This document shows positions 1 through 8,770 of a stretch of DNA of 64,000 bases, in pieces (the stretch's first letter is position 1; each line of letters starts with the position of its first letter). A program made the translations under genes and the position numbers. The notes beneath the pieces are model-generated. The model did no database searches. It saw only the letters and a program-made list of their open reading frames with translations, and had not been told where the DNA came from. This DNA comes from Marinomonas maritima (GTDB lineage Bacteria; Pseudomonadota; Gammaproteobacteria; Pseudomonadales; Marinomonadaceae). Where the stretch lies: positions 62,001 through 126,000 of the forward strand of contig NZ_JAMZEG020000001.1 of NCBI RefSeq assembly GCF_024435075.2. The letters run 5' to 3'.

Positions 1-828
1 GAGATTAATTGGGTCTGTACTAGGGTGTTTCCAATCGGTCAGTATAGGAATAAGTGTTTTTTGCTCAATGTCTTTGCGGATGAGCAATGGGTCAATCATG
101 ATGATTCCTAACCCTAAACGGGCCATTTCAACGAGCGCTCTGCTATCATCTGTCGTTATATTACTCTGTACTTGAATGCTCTCTATTCGGCCATTGCCGT
201 TATCGAAAGGCCAATTTTTCAACTCTATATTGCTGTTTTTAAAGACTAAACATTGGTGGTTATTCAATTCATTTGGATGTGTCGGCGTGCCATGTATGTG
301 AAGGTATTCTGGACTTGCATACCAACCCCAGCGCTTCACTCCTATTTTTCTTGCTACTAAGGAGGAATCCGGTAAGTGTCCAATCCGAATGGCAATGTCG
401 ACTTGCTCTTCAATCAGGTCTATATATTTGTCGCTTAAACTCAGTTCTAGTGAAATATTAGGATATTGCTCTCGTAGTTGGCTAAATAAAGGTAACAAAT
501 AATGTTGACCAATGAGCGAAGAACAGCTGATTTTTACCTTTCCCGATGGTATGAAATCTAGATCTTCCATGACTCGTTGTGAGTCTTCTATTAGAGCCTT
601 AAGTGGCTGACTGGCATCTAATAAGGACATCCCCGCTTCTGTTAGGCTTAATTTACGTGAGCTTCGTTGAATGAGCCTTTGCCCTAAGTGAGCTTCGAGT
701 TGCTGGATTTTTTTACTCACCGACGAACGTGGTAGGTTGCATTGTATGGCGGCGGCTTGAAAGCTGCCTAAGCGGATCACTTCCTGAAACAAATACAGAT
801 GAGAAAGGTGGTTCAGTAAGGCTTTCAT
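1..828 (-). CDS. LysR-family transcriptional regulator (3' end outside window)
   Basis: Reading leftward from the ATG at 828, 276 codons stay open to the window edge, so the last part of the protein is missing. Residues 1-60 form a LysR winged helix (SFQAAAIQCNLPRSSVSKKIQQLE), followed by the LysR substrate-binding domain (SGKVKISCSSLIGQHYLLPLF, then a DIAIRIGHLPDSSLVARKIG stretch typical of the family). It is divergent from the dehydrogenase gene at 1001 with about 170 bp between them, the usual arrangement for a LysR protein and its target. The effector is unknown. Family is certain; target is inference from position. Confidence 0.9.
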   Translation of the reverse strand, partial: MKALLNHLSHLYLFQEVIRLGSFQAAAIQCNLPRSSVSKKIQQLEAHLGQRLIQRSSRKLSLTEAGMSLLDASQPLKALIEDSQRVMEDLDFIPSGKVKISCSSLIGQHYLLPLFSQLREQYPNISLELSLSDKYIDLIEEQVDIAIRIGHLPDSSLVARKIGVKRWGWYASPEYLHIHGTPTHPNELNNHQCLVFKNSNIELKNWPFDNGNGRIESIQVQSNITTDDSRALVEMARLGLGIIMIDPLLIRKDIEQKTLIPILTDWKHPSTDPINL

Positions 829-1000
829 AGATGTATTTTCTTATCGTAAATAGGTAAGCGAAAGAAACAGAATAAGGGATGTATCTGAATATTGAAAGTT
901 CCAATAGGGAAACTTAATGTTTCTTTATTAGTGCCTAATCGGAAACTATAAAAAATCATAACATGTGTGCTTGTTCTCTCACATCGTTAGGGTAAATAGC

Positions 1001-1729
1001 ATGAACCAAAAAACATTTCTTATTACAGGTGCGACATCGGGTATCGGTTTTACATTAGCTAAGCATTGTGTCGATTTGGGGCATAACGTGATTATTACTG
1101 GTCGAGACCAATCTAAGTTGGATCGAGTGTCAATGGCGCTTGGTGTGACGGGGTATCTTGTAGACAACGCGGATATGGGACAAATTCGCTGGTTGGGTGA
1201 AACCTTAAAAAGCGAAGGGAAAGTCATTGATGGTGTTGTATTAAATGCCGGTATTTTTTACCCCGATGCCTTTTCAGAGACGACGCCAGACGCATTTGAT
1301 ACAACCATGGCAATTAATACTAAAGGACCTTTTTTTACCTTACAGGCGCTTTTACCTAGTCTAGCGAAACCGGCTAGTGTGGTGTTTATTTCCAGTATTG
1401 CGGTGACAAAAAGCTTTGAAGGTTGTGCCACGTATGCTGCCAGCAAAGCGGCATTTGAGGCGGTAGTTCGTGTGGCGAATATGGAATTGGCGAGCACAGA
1501 AGTGCGAATTAATATCGTACGTCCAGGAGTAACGGCGACAGAAATTCAATCTAAAGCCGGCATGACGAAAGAGCAGGAACACTCTTTGTTTGAAAGCCTT
1601 AGGGCAACGCCACTAGGTCGTGGGTTAAACTCGGCTGACCATGTTGGTGCTATTATGTACCTATTGGGTGATGATTCTATCGCTCTGCGAAATGCAGTGA
1701 TCGAAGTGGAAGGTGGTTATCTTCTTTAA
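1001..1729 (+). CDS. Short-chain dehydrogenase/reductase (SDR family)
   Basis: Classical SDR oxidoreductase of 242 residues, cytoplasmic and NAD(P)-dependent. The TGATSGIG cofactor loop is at residues 9-16, NAG near 82-84, the catalytic Ser near 131 and the YxxxK pair at Tyr145/Lys149 (YAASK). The C-terminus (VIEVEGGYLL) matches the usual SDR end. An in-frame GTG at 965 would add 12 residues ahead of the Rossmann strand; the ATG at 1001 is preferred because the protein then begins right at the nucleotide-binding fold. Substrate cannot be told from sequence. Probable target of the divergent LysR gene. Confidence 0.9.
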   Translation: MNQKTFLITGATSGIGFTLAKHCVDLGHNVIITGRDQSKLDRVSMALGVTGYLVDNADMGQIRWLGETLKSEGKVIDGVVLNAGIFYPDAFSETTPDAFDTTMAINTKGPFFTLQALLPSLAKPASVVFISSIAVTKSFEGCATYAASKAAFEAVVRVANMELASTEVRINIVRPGVTATEIQSKAGMTKEQEHSLFESLRATPLGRGLNSADHVGAIMYLLGDDSIALRNAVIEVEGGYLL

Positions 1730-1770
1730 ACAAATAAACAAATAAACAAATAAACAAATAAATAAACAAA
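1727..1770 (+). repeat. Tandem 8-bp repeat TAAACAAA overlapping the SDR stop
   Basis: Four head-to-tail copies of TAAACAAA run from the stop codon (1727-1758). After a TAAA spacer a fifth copy (1763-1770) runs into the terminator stem. Because the period is 8, stop codons fall in all three frames just after the gene. Confidence 0.9.
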
Positions 1771-1808
1771 AAGCGAAAGTCAGAAACGACTTTCGCTTTT
1801 TGTTTATT
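1761..1808. terminator. Strong hairpin terminator after SDR gene
   Basis: A perfect 21-bp inverted repeat (1761-1781 with 1788-1808) around a six-base loop AGAAAC. The GC-richer core AAGCGAAAGTC/GACTTTCGCTT is followed by a T-rich arm, so it would terminate the SDR transcript; A/T flanks on both sides allow bidirectional action. Confidence 0.85.
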
Positions 1809-2170
1809 AAGCTACGACGCTTTCAAATATAGATTTTCAGCGACATCGTTTAGATTCAGATGATGCTCTCGTGGACGGAAGCTGCCTGATGTCGTCTTTA
1901 ATTGGGGCGTATTATGAAAAAATGCGTTAGTCACAGTGTCGTAAAGTGTTTTACGTAAACGATAAAGAATTTAATTTTGGCTGCTGAGATAAAGTTCGGA
2001 TTGGCTAAAACACTCGTAACTGCTTCATTTTAAAAGACTTAATACGAATCGTTTGACCTCAATTAATAAAAATTTTAATTTTTCACAGAACTTTTCTGAT
2101 TTATGACAGTGTAATCTTTAAAAGTTAGCTATGTTTAGTAGTCAAAACGCAGTTTAAGGAGAGAGCTAGC
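1809..2170. other. Non-coding gap before small protein gene
   Basis: About 360 bp with no credible ORF. A weak sigma-70-like element (TTGACC near 2052, AT-rich -10 region about 17 bp on) and a clear Shine-Dalgarno (AAGGAGAG at 2157-2164) precede the gene at 2171. Nothing else is recognised. Confidence 0.4.
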
Positions 2171-2353
2171 ATGAAAAAACAGGATGAAGGCATGACGCAT
2201 TTGGTCAATTTACTCGAAGATTTAGAGAAAATCTCACTTCAAGATATATCACAAATTCCACTTTCTCAGCAGCACATACTGGCTGAAAAAATCGAAAGCT
2301 TGCAGGATGAATTGAAAGTGCTGGTAAACAAAGAAAAATCATCAACTCATTAA
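2171..2353 (+). CDS. Small hypothetical protein, 60 aa
   Basis: Unrecognised. The start is supported by AAGGAG about 9 bp upstream of the ATG. The protein is charged, without membrane segments or cysteines, and looks helical with heptad-like leucines (HLVNLLEDLEKISL, then LAEKIESLQDELKVLV), suggesting a short coiled coil or helical hairpin. It stands alone between the SDR terminator and the convergent glycerol-type operon, and a bidirectional hairpin lies just after its stop. The good ribosome site makes it likely real; no function can be assigned. Confidence 0.6.
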   Translation: MKKQDEGMTHLVNLLEDLEKISLQDISQIPLSQQHILAEKIESLQDELKVLVNKEKSSTH

Positions 2354-2383
2354 GCTAGACTTTCCATATTTTGCTCAAAAAAA

Positions 2384-2401
2384 GACCGGCCTAAGCCGGT
2401 C
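2384..2401. terminator. Terminator of the leftward ABC operon (bidirectional)
   Basis: Perfect 7-bp GC-rich stem GACCGGC/GCCGGTC with loop CTAA. On the minus strand it is followed by a run of seven T, making a textbook rho-independent terminator 27 bp after the stop of the substrate-binding protein gene. It also ends the convergent small gene. Confidence 0.9.
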
Positions 2402-2427
2402 AAACGTTCAGAGAGTGTAAGGTGATA

Positions 2428-4152
2428 TTATTCCCAAGAACGAATTAAATCGTCATAGGAAACAGTAACGCCTTGTGGTTTTTCATTCGCCAATTTCGCT
2501 TTTGGCGAACCTGGTTGAGCCAACCAGTAAGCTTCGTCACGCGGTGTGTTAAGTTTTGGTCCACATAGAGGCTGTACGTTAGCACGCTCTAAACGTTCCA
2601 TTACTTTGTCTTGTGCCGCTGCTAGACCGTTCAAGGCTTCTTGAGGTGTCGCTTCGCCACTGGCCGCTTGAGAAATGTACTGCCACCAAAGCTGAGCTAG
2701 CTTAGGATAATCCGGTACGTTAATCCCAGTTGGAGACCACTGTTTACGAGCTGGTCCTTTGTAGAACTCTACTAAGCCACCTAGTTTAGGTGCTGCAGCC
2801 GCCATTTCAGGTGAGTTGATATCCGACTCACGAATAGGCGTTAGACCTACTAAGGTTTTTTTCAAAGAAACGGTTTTAGCCGTTGTGAACTGAGCGTACA
2901 ACCAAGCCGCTAAGCGACGGTCGTCTGGTGTTGAGTTCATGAAGGTCCAAGCGCCAACGTCTTGATAACCTTTTTTCATGCCTTCTTCCCAGTATGGCCC
3001 AACAGGAGATGGTGCCATGCGCCATTTCGGAGTGCCATCCTCATTCACAACAGGAAGACCTTTAGTCGTCATGTCAGCTGTAAACGCGGTGTACCAGAAG
3101 ATTTGCTGAGCGATGCCTCCTTGAGCTGGTACAGGACCAGATTCAGAGAATGTCATGCCTTGCGCTTCTGGTGGCGCGTACTTACGCAACCAGTCTACGT
3201 ACTTTGTCGTTGCATAAACGGCCGCTGGGCCATTTGTCGCACCGCCACGAGAGACGCTTGAACCAACAGGTGAACACGCATCTTTGATACGAATACCCCA
3301 TTCATCCACAGGCAAACCATTTGGTGTACCTTTGTCGCCCGCACCCGCCATAGAGAACCAAGCATCGGTGAAACGCCATCCAAGAGATGGATCTTTTTTA
3401 CCGTAATCCATGTGTCCATAAATGCGTTTGCCATCGATGGTTTTCACTTTATCAGAGAAAAATTCAGCAATGTCTTCGTAAGCAGACCAGTTTACTGGTA
3501 CGCCTAGTTCGTAGCCGTATATAGATTTGAATTTCGCTTTTAGGTCAGGACGAGCAAACCAGTCAGCTCGGAACCAATAAAGGTTAGCAAACTGCTGTGT
3601 TGGCAATTGGTAAAGTTTTCCATCAGGACCTGTCGTGAAATCCAAACCGATAAAGTCGGCAAGATCCAGTGTTGGCAAAGTATAATCTTGGCCGTCACCC
3701 AGCATCATGTCAGAGATAGGAACGACTTTTCCGTAGCGGAAATGCGTACCGATCAAATCGGAGTCGTTTACGTAAGCATCATAGATATTACGACCAGACT
3801 GCATTTGCGTTTGCAGTTTTTCGACGACGTCACCTTCTTGAATTAGGTCATGGTTGACCTTAATACCAGTGATTTCTTCGAAAGCTTTGGCTAATACTTG
3901 AGACTCGTATTGGTGCGTTGTCAGCGTTTCTGATGCAACATTGATTTCCATACCACGGAATTTTTTCGCGGCGTCGGTAAACCAGTGCATTTCGTCAAGC
4001 TGCTGTTTTTTGTTTAACGTGGAAACAGTAAATTCGTTATCTACCCATTTTTTTGCTGCGTCAGAGTATGCATCGGCCCAAATATTGGCAGAGTGCAACA
4101 TAACAGCAAAGGGTAAGGCGGCTAGTGCAATTTTCTTCTTATTGTAGCGCAT
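2428..4152 (-). CDS. glpV: ABC transporter periplasmic substrate-binding protein, glycerol type (GlpV-like)
   Basis: A large (574 aa) cluster-1 extracellular solute-binding protein with a cleavable signal (MRYNKKKIALAALPFAVMLHSANIWADA). GAGG lies 6 bp ahead of the ATG. It is longer than typical maltose-type binding proteins (about 420 aa), a known feature of the binding protein of the rhizobial glycerol importer encoded by glpSTPQUV. It is the promoter-distal gene of six on this strand: two ATPases, two permeases, a small DUF2160 membrane protein, then this. Glycerol is the substrate by analogy of gene order and protein size; another polyol or sugar cannot be excluded. Confidence 0.8.
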   Translation of the reverse strand: MRYNKKKIALAALPFAVMLHSANIWADAYSDAAKKWVDNEFTVSTLNKKQQLDEMHWFTDAAKKFRGMEINVASETLTTHQYESQVLAKAFEEITGIKVNHDLIQEGDVVEKLQTQMQSGRNIYDAYVNDSDLIGTHFRYGKVVPISDMMLGDGQDYTLPTLDLADFIGLDFTTGPDGKLYQLPTQQFANLYWFRADWFARPDLKAKFKSIYGYELGVPVNWSAYEDIAEFFSDKVKTIDGKRIYGHMDYGKKDPSLGWRFTDAWFSMAGAGDKGTPNGLPVDEWGIRIKDACSPVGSSVSRGGATNGPAAVYATTKYVDWLRKYAPPEAQGMTFSESGPVPAQGGIAQQIFWYTAFTADMTTKGLPVVNEDGTPKWRMAPSPVGPYWEEGMKKGYQDVGAWTFMNSTPDDRRLAAWLYAQFTTAKTVSLKKTLVGLTPIRESDINSPEMAAAAPKLGGLVEFYKGPARKQWSPTGINVPDYPKLAQLWWQYISQAASGEATPQEALNGLAAAQDKVMERLERANVQPLCGPKLNTPRDEAYWLAQPGSPKAKLANEKPQGVTVSYDDLIRSWE

Positions 4153-4257
4153 GTTTTACCTCAACAAAGTTTAGTTTTTTTAATTGGCTTCCGTGCCAGA
4201 CAATCCATCGTTCCTATTGATTAGGGACGCTGATGAGAGAAAGTACGAATACTTTCT

Positions 4258-4530
4258 CTAGCCCCAACGCATTAGGATAATCATCCAAAATGCGCATAGG
4301 ACGGTTACCACCGCGATGTTCACATCCGTCAAAGCAACGAATGCGAGGTGGATAAAGGCGCTGCTGAGCAGGCCTATGAATAAGCGATCTCCTCGGGTGG
4401 TGGCCAGTGGCAAAAAGCCACGACGTTCCACGCAAGGTGAGACAATTTGCCATGTGGTCATGCCGACCAAGATAACAGCAATGCCGATAAAGAATAGAGC
4501 AGTGGGTAATGTCCAAGACATCCAAGCCAT
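4258..4530 (-). CDS. glpU: DUF2160 small membrane protein of glycerol-type ABC operon
   Basis: A 90-residue protein with about three hydrophobic segments (TALFFIGIAVILVG, FIGLLSSAFIHLAFVAL, IAVVTVLCAFWMIIL), matching the DUF2160 family. In rhizobial glycerol importers the same small membrane protein lies between the second permease and the binding protein, exactly as here (11 bp after glpQ, about 105 bp before glpV). GGAGAATC precedes the ATG. Its role is not established; an accessory of the permease complex is the usual guess. Confidence 0.75.
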   Translation of the reverse strand: MAWMSWTLPTALFFIGIAVILVGMTTWQIVSPCVERRGFLPLATTRGDRLFIGLLSSAFIHLAFVALTDVNIAVVTVLCAFWMIILMRWG

Positions 4531-4541
4531 AATGATTCTCC

Positions 4542-5450
4542 TTACACTCGACCAAGGGCAAAGCCCTTCGCGACATGGTTACGAACGAAATAAATGACCA
4601 ACATTCCTGGCAGAATAGTAAGCACCCCCGCCGCAGCGAGTAGCCCCCAATCCATTCCTGATGCAGAGACGGTACGCGTCATAATGGCCGCGATAGGTTT
4701 GGCATCGACAGATGTTAGTGTACGAGCCAATAACAACTCTACCCAAGAGAACATGAAACAGAAGAATGCTGTTACACCGATACCTGAGCGAATCAACGGA
4801 ATGAAGATGCGCACAAAAAATTTTGGAAAAGAGTAACCATCGATATACGCTGTTTCATCTATTTCACGAGGCACGCCGCTCATAAAGCCTTCCAGTATCC
4901 ACACGGCTAAAGGCACAGTGAAAATACAGTGGGCTAACGCAACCGCAATGTGTGTATCGAACAAGCCGACGGAAGAGTACAGCTGGAAGAATGGTAATAA
5001 GAATACTGCTGGTGGCGCCATACGATTGGATAGCAACCAGAAGAACATGTGCTTATCGCCAATGAACTTATAGCGGCTAAAGGCGTAGGCGGCAGGCAAT
5101 GCAACCAGCAAACTAATAACCATATTCATGGATACGTACAGTATTGAGTTGACATACCCCATGTACCAGGTTGAATCACTAAAAATCTTGGCGTAGTTTT
5201 CCCAAGTAAAATCGGCAGGGAAGAAAGACAAGCCGCTGAGAATTTCTGTATTGGTTTTAAATGACATGTTGACGAGCCAATAAATAGGCAACAGCAACAG
5301 AATCACATAAAGCACCAGACCAAAGCGTCCACGAGTATTCGCATTGCGGGCTTTACGCTCCGCGCGGCTGTACACTGGGGCTTGTTCTTTAGTGACTTTG
5401 TACTCTTGTGAAGAGTTTTTATTTGACATAGGTGTTGATGATTGAGTCAT
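4542..5450 (-). CDS. glpQ: ABC transporter inner-membrane permease, CUT1 MalG type (GlpQ-like)
   Basis: 302-residue binding-protein-dependent permease with an N-terminal cytoplasmic extension of about 45 polar residues, six predicted membrane helices and an EAA loop (EIDETAYIDGYSFPKFFVRIFIPLIR). The MalG-like C-terminal fold and partnership with the permease 9 bp upstream make the heterodimeric channel. GGAGCGGATC precedes the ATG. Confidence 0.85.
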   Translation of the reverse strand: MTQSSTPMSNKNSSQEYKVTKEQAPVYSRAERKARNANTRGRFGLVLYVILLLLPIYWLVNMSFKTNTEILSGLSFFPADFTWENYAKIFSDSTWYMGYVNSILYVSMNMVISLLVALPAAYAFSRYKFIGDKHMFFWLLSNRMAPPAVFLLPFFQLYSSVGLFDTHIAVALAHCIFTVPLAVWILEGFMSGVPREIDETAYIDGYSFPKFFVRIFIPLIRSGIGVTAFFCFMFSWVELLLARTLTSVDAKPIAAIMTRTVSASGMDWGLLAAAGVLTILPGMLVIYFVRNHVAKGFALGRV

Positions 5451-5459
5451 GATCCGCTC

Positions 5460-6329
5460 CTACTTGTCTTTTTGCATGTTCATGATGGTGGTGTAGAACA
5501 CCCAACACACGAGCAAGATGATTAAGAAGTACACCAATGAGAATGCCGCGGCAGGACCAAGGTCAAATTGTCCAATGGCTTGTTGCACAAGGGCTTGACT
5601 CAAGAATGTCGTTGAACTACCAGGACCGCCACCGGTTAATACAAACGGTTCGGTGTAGATCATGAAAGAGTCCATAAAGCGCAATAACATACCGATAACC
5701 AACACATTCGCTAGTTTAGGCAATTGGATATAGCGGAACACGGCCCAGCGAGAGGCTTGGTCAATGCGAGCTGCTTGGTAATACACTTCTGGAATGGCAC
5801 GTAAGCCGGAGTAGCACAAAAGAGCGATTAAGGGAGTCCAATGCCATACGTCCATCAATACAACGGTTAGCCAAGCATCGGTTGGGTTAGATGAATAGTT
5901 GTAATCAACGCCAAGACTGCTCATAAAGGCACCGAATAACCCAATGTCTGCACGCCCGAAGATTTGCCAGATTGTACCTACTACGTTCCAAGGAATTAGT
6001 AGAGGAATAGCGACTAGGATCAAAGCCAAAGAAGCGCCTCGTCCTTTGGTTGGCATCATCAAAGCAACACAAATACCCAATGGGACTTCTATAGCAAGAA
6101 TGGTGATGGAATAGACAAACTGACGAAGTAATGCTTCGTGTAAGCGGCTGTCTAACATGACTTGTTTGAACCATTCTGTGCCAACGAAGTAGCGTGTATA
6201 AGGATCAAATATGTCCTGTACCGAATAGTTCACTACCGTCATTAAAGGAATGATGGCAGAGAAGGCAACGATAAGGAAAACAGGCATAACAAGGAACCAA
6301 GCCTTGTTGTTTTCGACTTTAGTTTGCAT
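5460..6329 (-). CDS. glpP: ABC transporter inner-membrane permease, CUT1 MalF type (GlpP-like)
   Basis: 289 residues, six predicted membrane segments, EAA loop near residue 190 (YYQAARIDQASRWAVFRYIQ). The start overlaps the end of the upstream ATPase gene by 11 bp, indicating translational coupling. Together with the next gene it forms the membrane channel of the importer. Confidence 0.85.
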   Translation of the reverse strand: MQTKVENNKAWFLVMPVFLIVAFSAIIPLMTVVNYSVQDIFDPYTRYFVGTEWFKQVMLDSRLHEALLRQFVYSITILAIEVPLGICVALMMPTKGRGASLALILVAIPLLIPWNVVGTIWQIFGRADIGLFGAFMSSLGVDYNYSSNPTDAWLTVVLMDVWHWTPLIALLCYSGLRAIPEVYYQAARIDQASRWAVFRYIQLPKLANVLVIGMLLRFMDSFMIYTEPFVLTGGGPGSSTTFLSQALVQQAIGQFDLGPAAAFSLVYFLIILLVCWVFYTTIMNMQKDK

Positions 6330-7464
6330 GGTCGGTCTCCTTATCCTTATCCTTGTCGTTATTGATAGCGTGAGCGGCTAAGTCAACGAGATACTCGTCC
6401 ACATAAACCTTAGTCCATTGCTCTGGAAAACTCACATAGATTTGCCCTGATGGCACTTTCTGGTCTTCGCTAAGGCGCGCTTTCATTATTTGGCCATTGA
6501 ACGAGAAAGAAAGAATTTTATAAGTGCCTAGATCTTCAACGAAGTCCACTTCGACTGGAAAAGCATCATCATTTTTGCCATCCCAAACATGAACGAACTC
6601 TGGTCGAATGCCCACTTTGATATTGCTGGCGCCCATGGCTTTTAAACGGGTAAGCATGGCATCGCTGGTGGCAATTTCATGGCTGCCAAAAGTAAGTGTG
6701 TCTTTTAGCTCAACGTCAAAAAAGTTCATGCCCGGGCTACCAATAAAGTAACCAACAAAGGTATGGGCCGGGTTTTCAAACAACTCACGTGGTGTACCGA
6801 ACTGGACGATTTGCCCGTTGTACATCACTGCGATTTTATCGGCAAAGGTAGAGGCTTCGAGCTGATCATGAGTCACATACACCATGGTGATGTTGAACTG
6901 TTCATGGATCTGCTTGAGTTTACGGCGCAATTTCCATTTAAGCTGTGGGTCAATAACCGTAAGAGGTTCATCAAAAAGAATGGCTGACACGTTATCGCGA
7001 ACAAGACCGCGTCCCATCGACACTTTCTGCTTCTGGTCGGCGGAAAGGCCTTTAGCTTTGCGTTTTAGCTGATCAGACAGTTCTAAAATCTCAGCCACTT
7101 CATGTACTTTTGATTTTATTTTATGTTCTGGAACACCAATATTACGCAAAGGGAATGCAAGGTTATCAAACACCGTCATAGTGTCGTAAATAACGGGAAA
7201 CTGAAAAACTTGTGCGATATTACGCTCTTCGGGTTTTAATTCGTTGACGCGTTTACCATCAAACAAAATCTCACCATTAGAGGGCTTCAATAGACCAGAG
7301 ATTATGTTAAGTAGCGTGGATTTACCGCAACCAGAAGGTCCAAGCAACGCAAATGCTCCGCCTTGTTCCCAAACGTGGGTCATTTCACGAATGGCGTAAT
7401 CTTCAGGTTTGGTTGGGTTTTCTACATAACTGTGTGCTAATGCATTTAAGGTAATAGAAGCCAT
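6319..7464 (-). CDS. glpT: ABC transporter ATPase with degenerate signature motif (GlpT-like)
   Basis: 381-residue CUT1 ATPase with C-terminal TOBE/OB region. Walker A is GPSGCGKST near residue 41, Walker B ILFDEP, and the switch histidine is present (VTHDQ). The ABC signature is LSADQKQK instead of LSGGQ(Q)R. It follows the other ATPase gene by one base and overlaps the permease gene. Paired with its partner, which has the canonical signature but no switch His, it would form one complete and one degenerate ATP site. The name follows the rhizobial glycerol importer, not the E. coli glycerol-phosphate antiporter. Confidence 0.85.
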   Translation of the reverse strand: MASITLNALAHSYVENPTKPEDYAIREMTHVWEQGGAFALLGPSGCGKSTLLNIISGLLKPSNGEILFDGKRVNELKPEERNIAQVFQFPVIYDTMTVFDNLAFPLRNIGVPEHKIKSKVHEVAEILELSDQLKRKAKGLSADQKQKVSMGRGLVRDNVSAILFDEPLTVIDPQLKWKLRRKLKQIHEQFNITMVYVTHDQLEASTFADKIAVMYNGQIVQFGTPRELFENPAHTFVGYFIGSPGMNFFDVELKDTLTFGSHEIATSDAMLTRLKAMGASNIKVGIRPEFVHVWDGKNDDAFPVEVDFVEDLGTYKILSFSFNGQIMKARLSEDQKVPSGQIYVSFPEQWTKVYVDEYLVDLAAHAINNDKDKDKETDHAN

Positions 7465-7465
7465 A

Positions 7466-8554
7466 TTATAGATCCCTCATTCGTGCTGGGGAGTGCACCA
7501 TTTTGCCTTGTGTATCAAAGACATAAAGTTTGTGCGTCGGAAAATAGACCTTAATTTCTTGATCCACTTGATAGGCGTGAACACCAGATAAATGCAGCAC
7601 CAAATCAAAATGCGGATTGTGTACGTGCAAGAAAGTTTCTGAGCCGCTGATCTCTGCTAAGTCAACGCGAACAGGCAGTTCTAAATCATCATCGGCATGA
7701 GGTACTAAGCCGATATGTGACGCTCGTACACCAAATTGATATTCGCCAGGAGAAAGGCTGCGCAGATCACTGTTTAAGCGAAAGTGCACGGTATCGTCGA
7801 AGGTTACTTCTTCTTCGCTGACTCGACCTTGTACGATGTTGATCGGTGGCTCAGAAAACATCTCCGCGGTGATGATGTCTTTTGGCTGATGATAAACTTT
7901 AGCCGTTGGCCCCATTTGCAGTAAACGACCTTCGTTTAACACGGCCGTGTTGCCGCCCAAAGCCAATGCTTCGTTGGGTTCTGTGGTCGCGTAAATGGCG
8001 ATACAGTTACGCACTTTAAAGAGAGCGCGTAACTCTTGACGTAATTCTTCTCGCAATTTGTAATCGAGGTTAACCAGAGGTTCATCGAATAAAATAATTT
8101 GAGAATCTTTCACTAGGGCTCTTGCCATGGCAGTACGTTGTTGCTGTCCACCAGATAGTTGTAGAGGCAAGCGATCAAGAAAAGGATCGATACGAAGCAT
8201 CTCTGCGGTTTCTCGTACGCGACGATCCACTTCTTTTTCATCCATCTTTGCTAAACGAAGCGGCGATGCGATGTTTTCGTATACGGTGAGGTTGGGGTAG
8301 TTGATGAATTGTTGATACACCATGGAAATGTTGCGTTCGCGAACGGCTACACCGGTCACGTCCACCCCATTCATGAGGATTTTTCCTTTGGTTGGCTTAT
8401 CAAGGCCAGCCATGAGTCGCATGAGCGTGGTTTTACCAGACAGTGTGCGTCCAAGTAAAACGTTGAAAGAGCCAGGTTCGAGCGTCATATTAACGTTGTC
8501 GATCCAAGTCTCACCATCAACAACGCGCGATACATTCTGCAGCGTCAGAGACAT
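7466..8554 (-). CDS. glpS: ABC transporter ATPase lacking the switch histidine (GlpS-like)
   Basis: 362-residue CUT1 ATPase, first gene of the operon. Walker A is GRTLSGKTT, the signature LSGGQQQR is canonical and Walker B is IILFDEP. Where related ATPases have a VTHDQ H-loop it reads YATTEPNEA, so the His that contacts the ATP gamma phosphate is absent. A TOBE-like C-terminal domain follows. Transcription should start near 8640 from the sigma-54 promoter at 8654-8669. The family was assigned from gene order (two ATPases, two permeases, DUF2160, large binding protein). Confidence 0.85.
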   Translation of the reverse strand: MSLTLQNVSRVVDGETWIDNVNMTLEPGSFNVLLGRTLSGKTTLMRLMAGLDKPTKGKILMNGVDVTGVAVRERNISMVYQQFINYPNLTVYENIASPLRLAKMDEKEVDRRVRETAEMLRIDPFLDRLPLQLSGGQQQRTAMARALVKDSQIILFDEPLVNLDYKLREELRQELRALFKVRNCIAIYATTEPNEALALGGNTAVLNEGRLLQMGPTAKVYHQPKDIITAEMFSEPPINIVQGRVSEEEVTFDDTVHFRLNSDLRSLSPGEYQFGVRASHIGLVPHADDDLELPVRVDLAEISGSETFLHVHNPHFDLVLHLSGVHAYQVDQEIKVYFPTHKLYVFDTQGKMVHSPARMRDL

Positions 8555-8653
8555 TGTCAGTACCTTTTTGTTGTTATTGTTTTTTTATGTGTGATCATAC
8601 TGTTGGCCTTTGCAAAGCTCAAAAGTGAACACACTCTGATTGTGTAAATACAT

Positions 8654-8669
8654 TGCAGAAGCCGTGCCA
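8654..8669 (-). promoter_or_regulatory. Sigma-54 (-24/-12) promoter for the glycerol-type ABC operon
   Basis: On the minus strand TGGCACGGCTTCTGCA matches the sigma-54 consensus TGGCACG-N4-TTGCA at every position except one T, with the invariant GG and GC dinucleotides correctly spaced. It lies about 100 bp upstream of the first ATPase gene and next to a divergent sigma-54 activator gene. Confidence 0.85.
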
Positions 8670-8770
8670 AAAAAAAATATCACTAATTATTTTTATTCAA
8701 TATATTGATATATAAGAATATTTTGTTAATTTCATGCTTTTTTTCATGGCTTTCCTTTTCGAAAAAGGAC

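Noticed and set aside
2171..2353. Antitoxin or toxin-antitoxin pair at the 60-aa small gene
   Set aside because: No partner ORF adjoins and the protein has no recognisable antitoxin DNA-binding motif.
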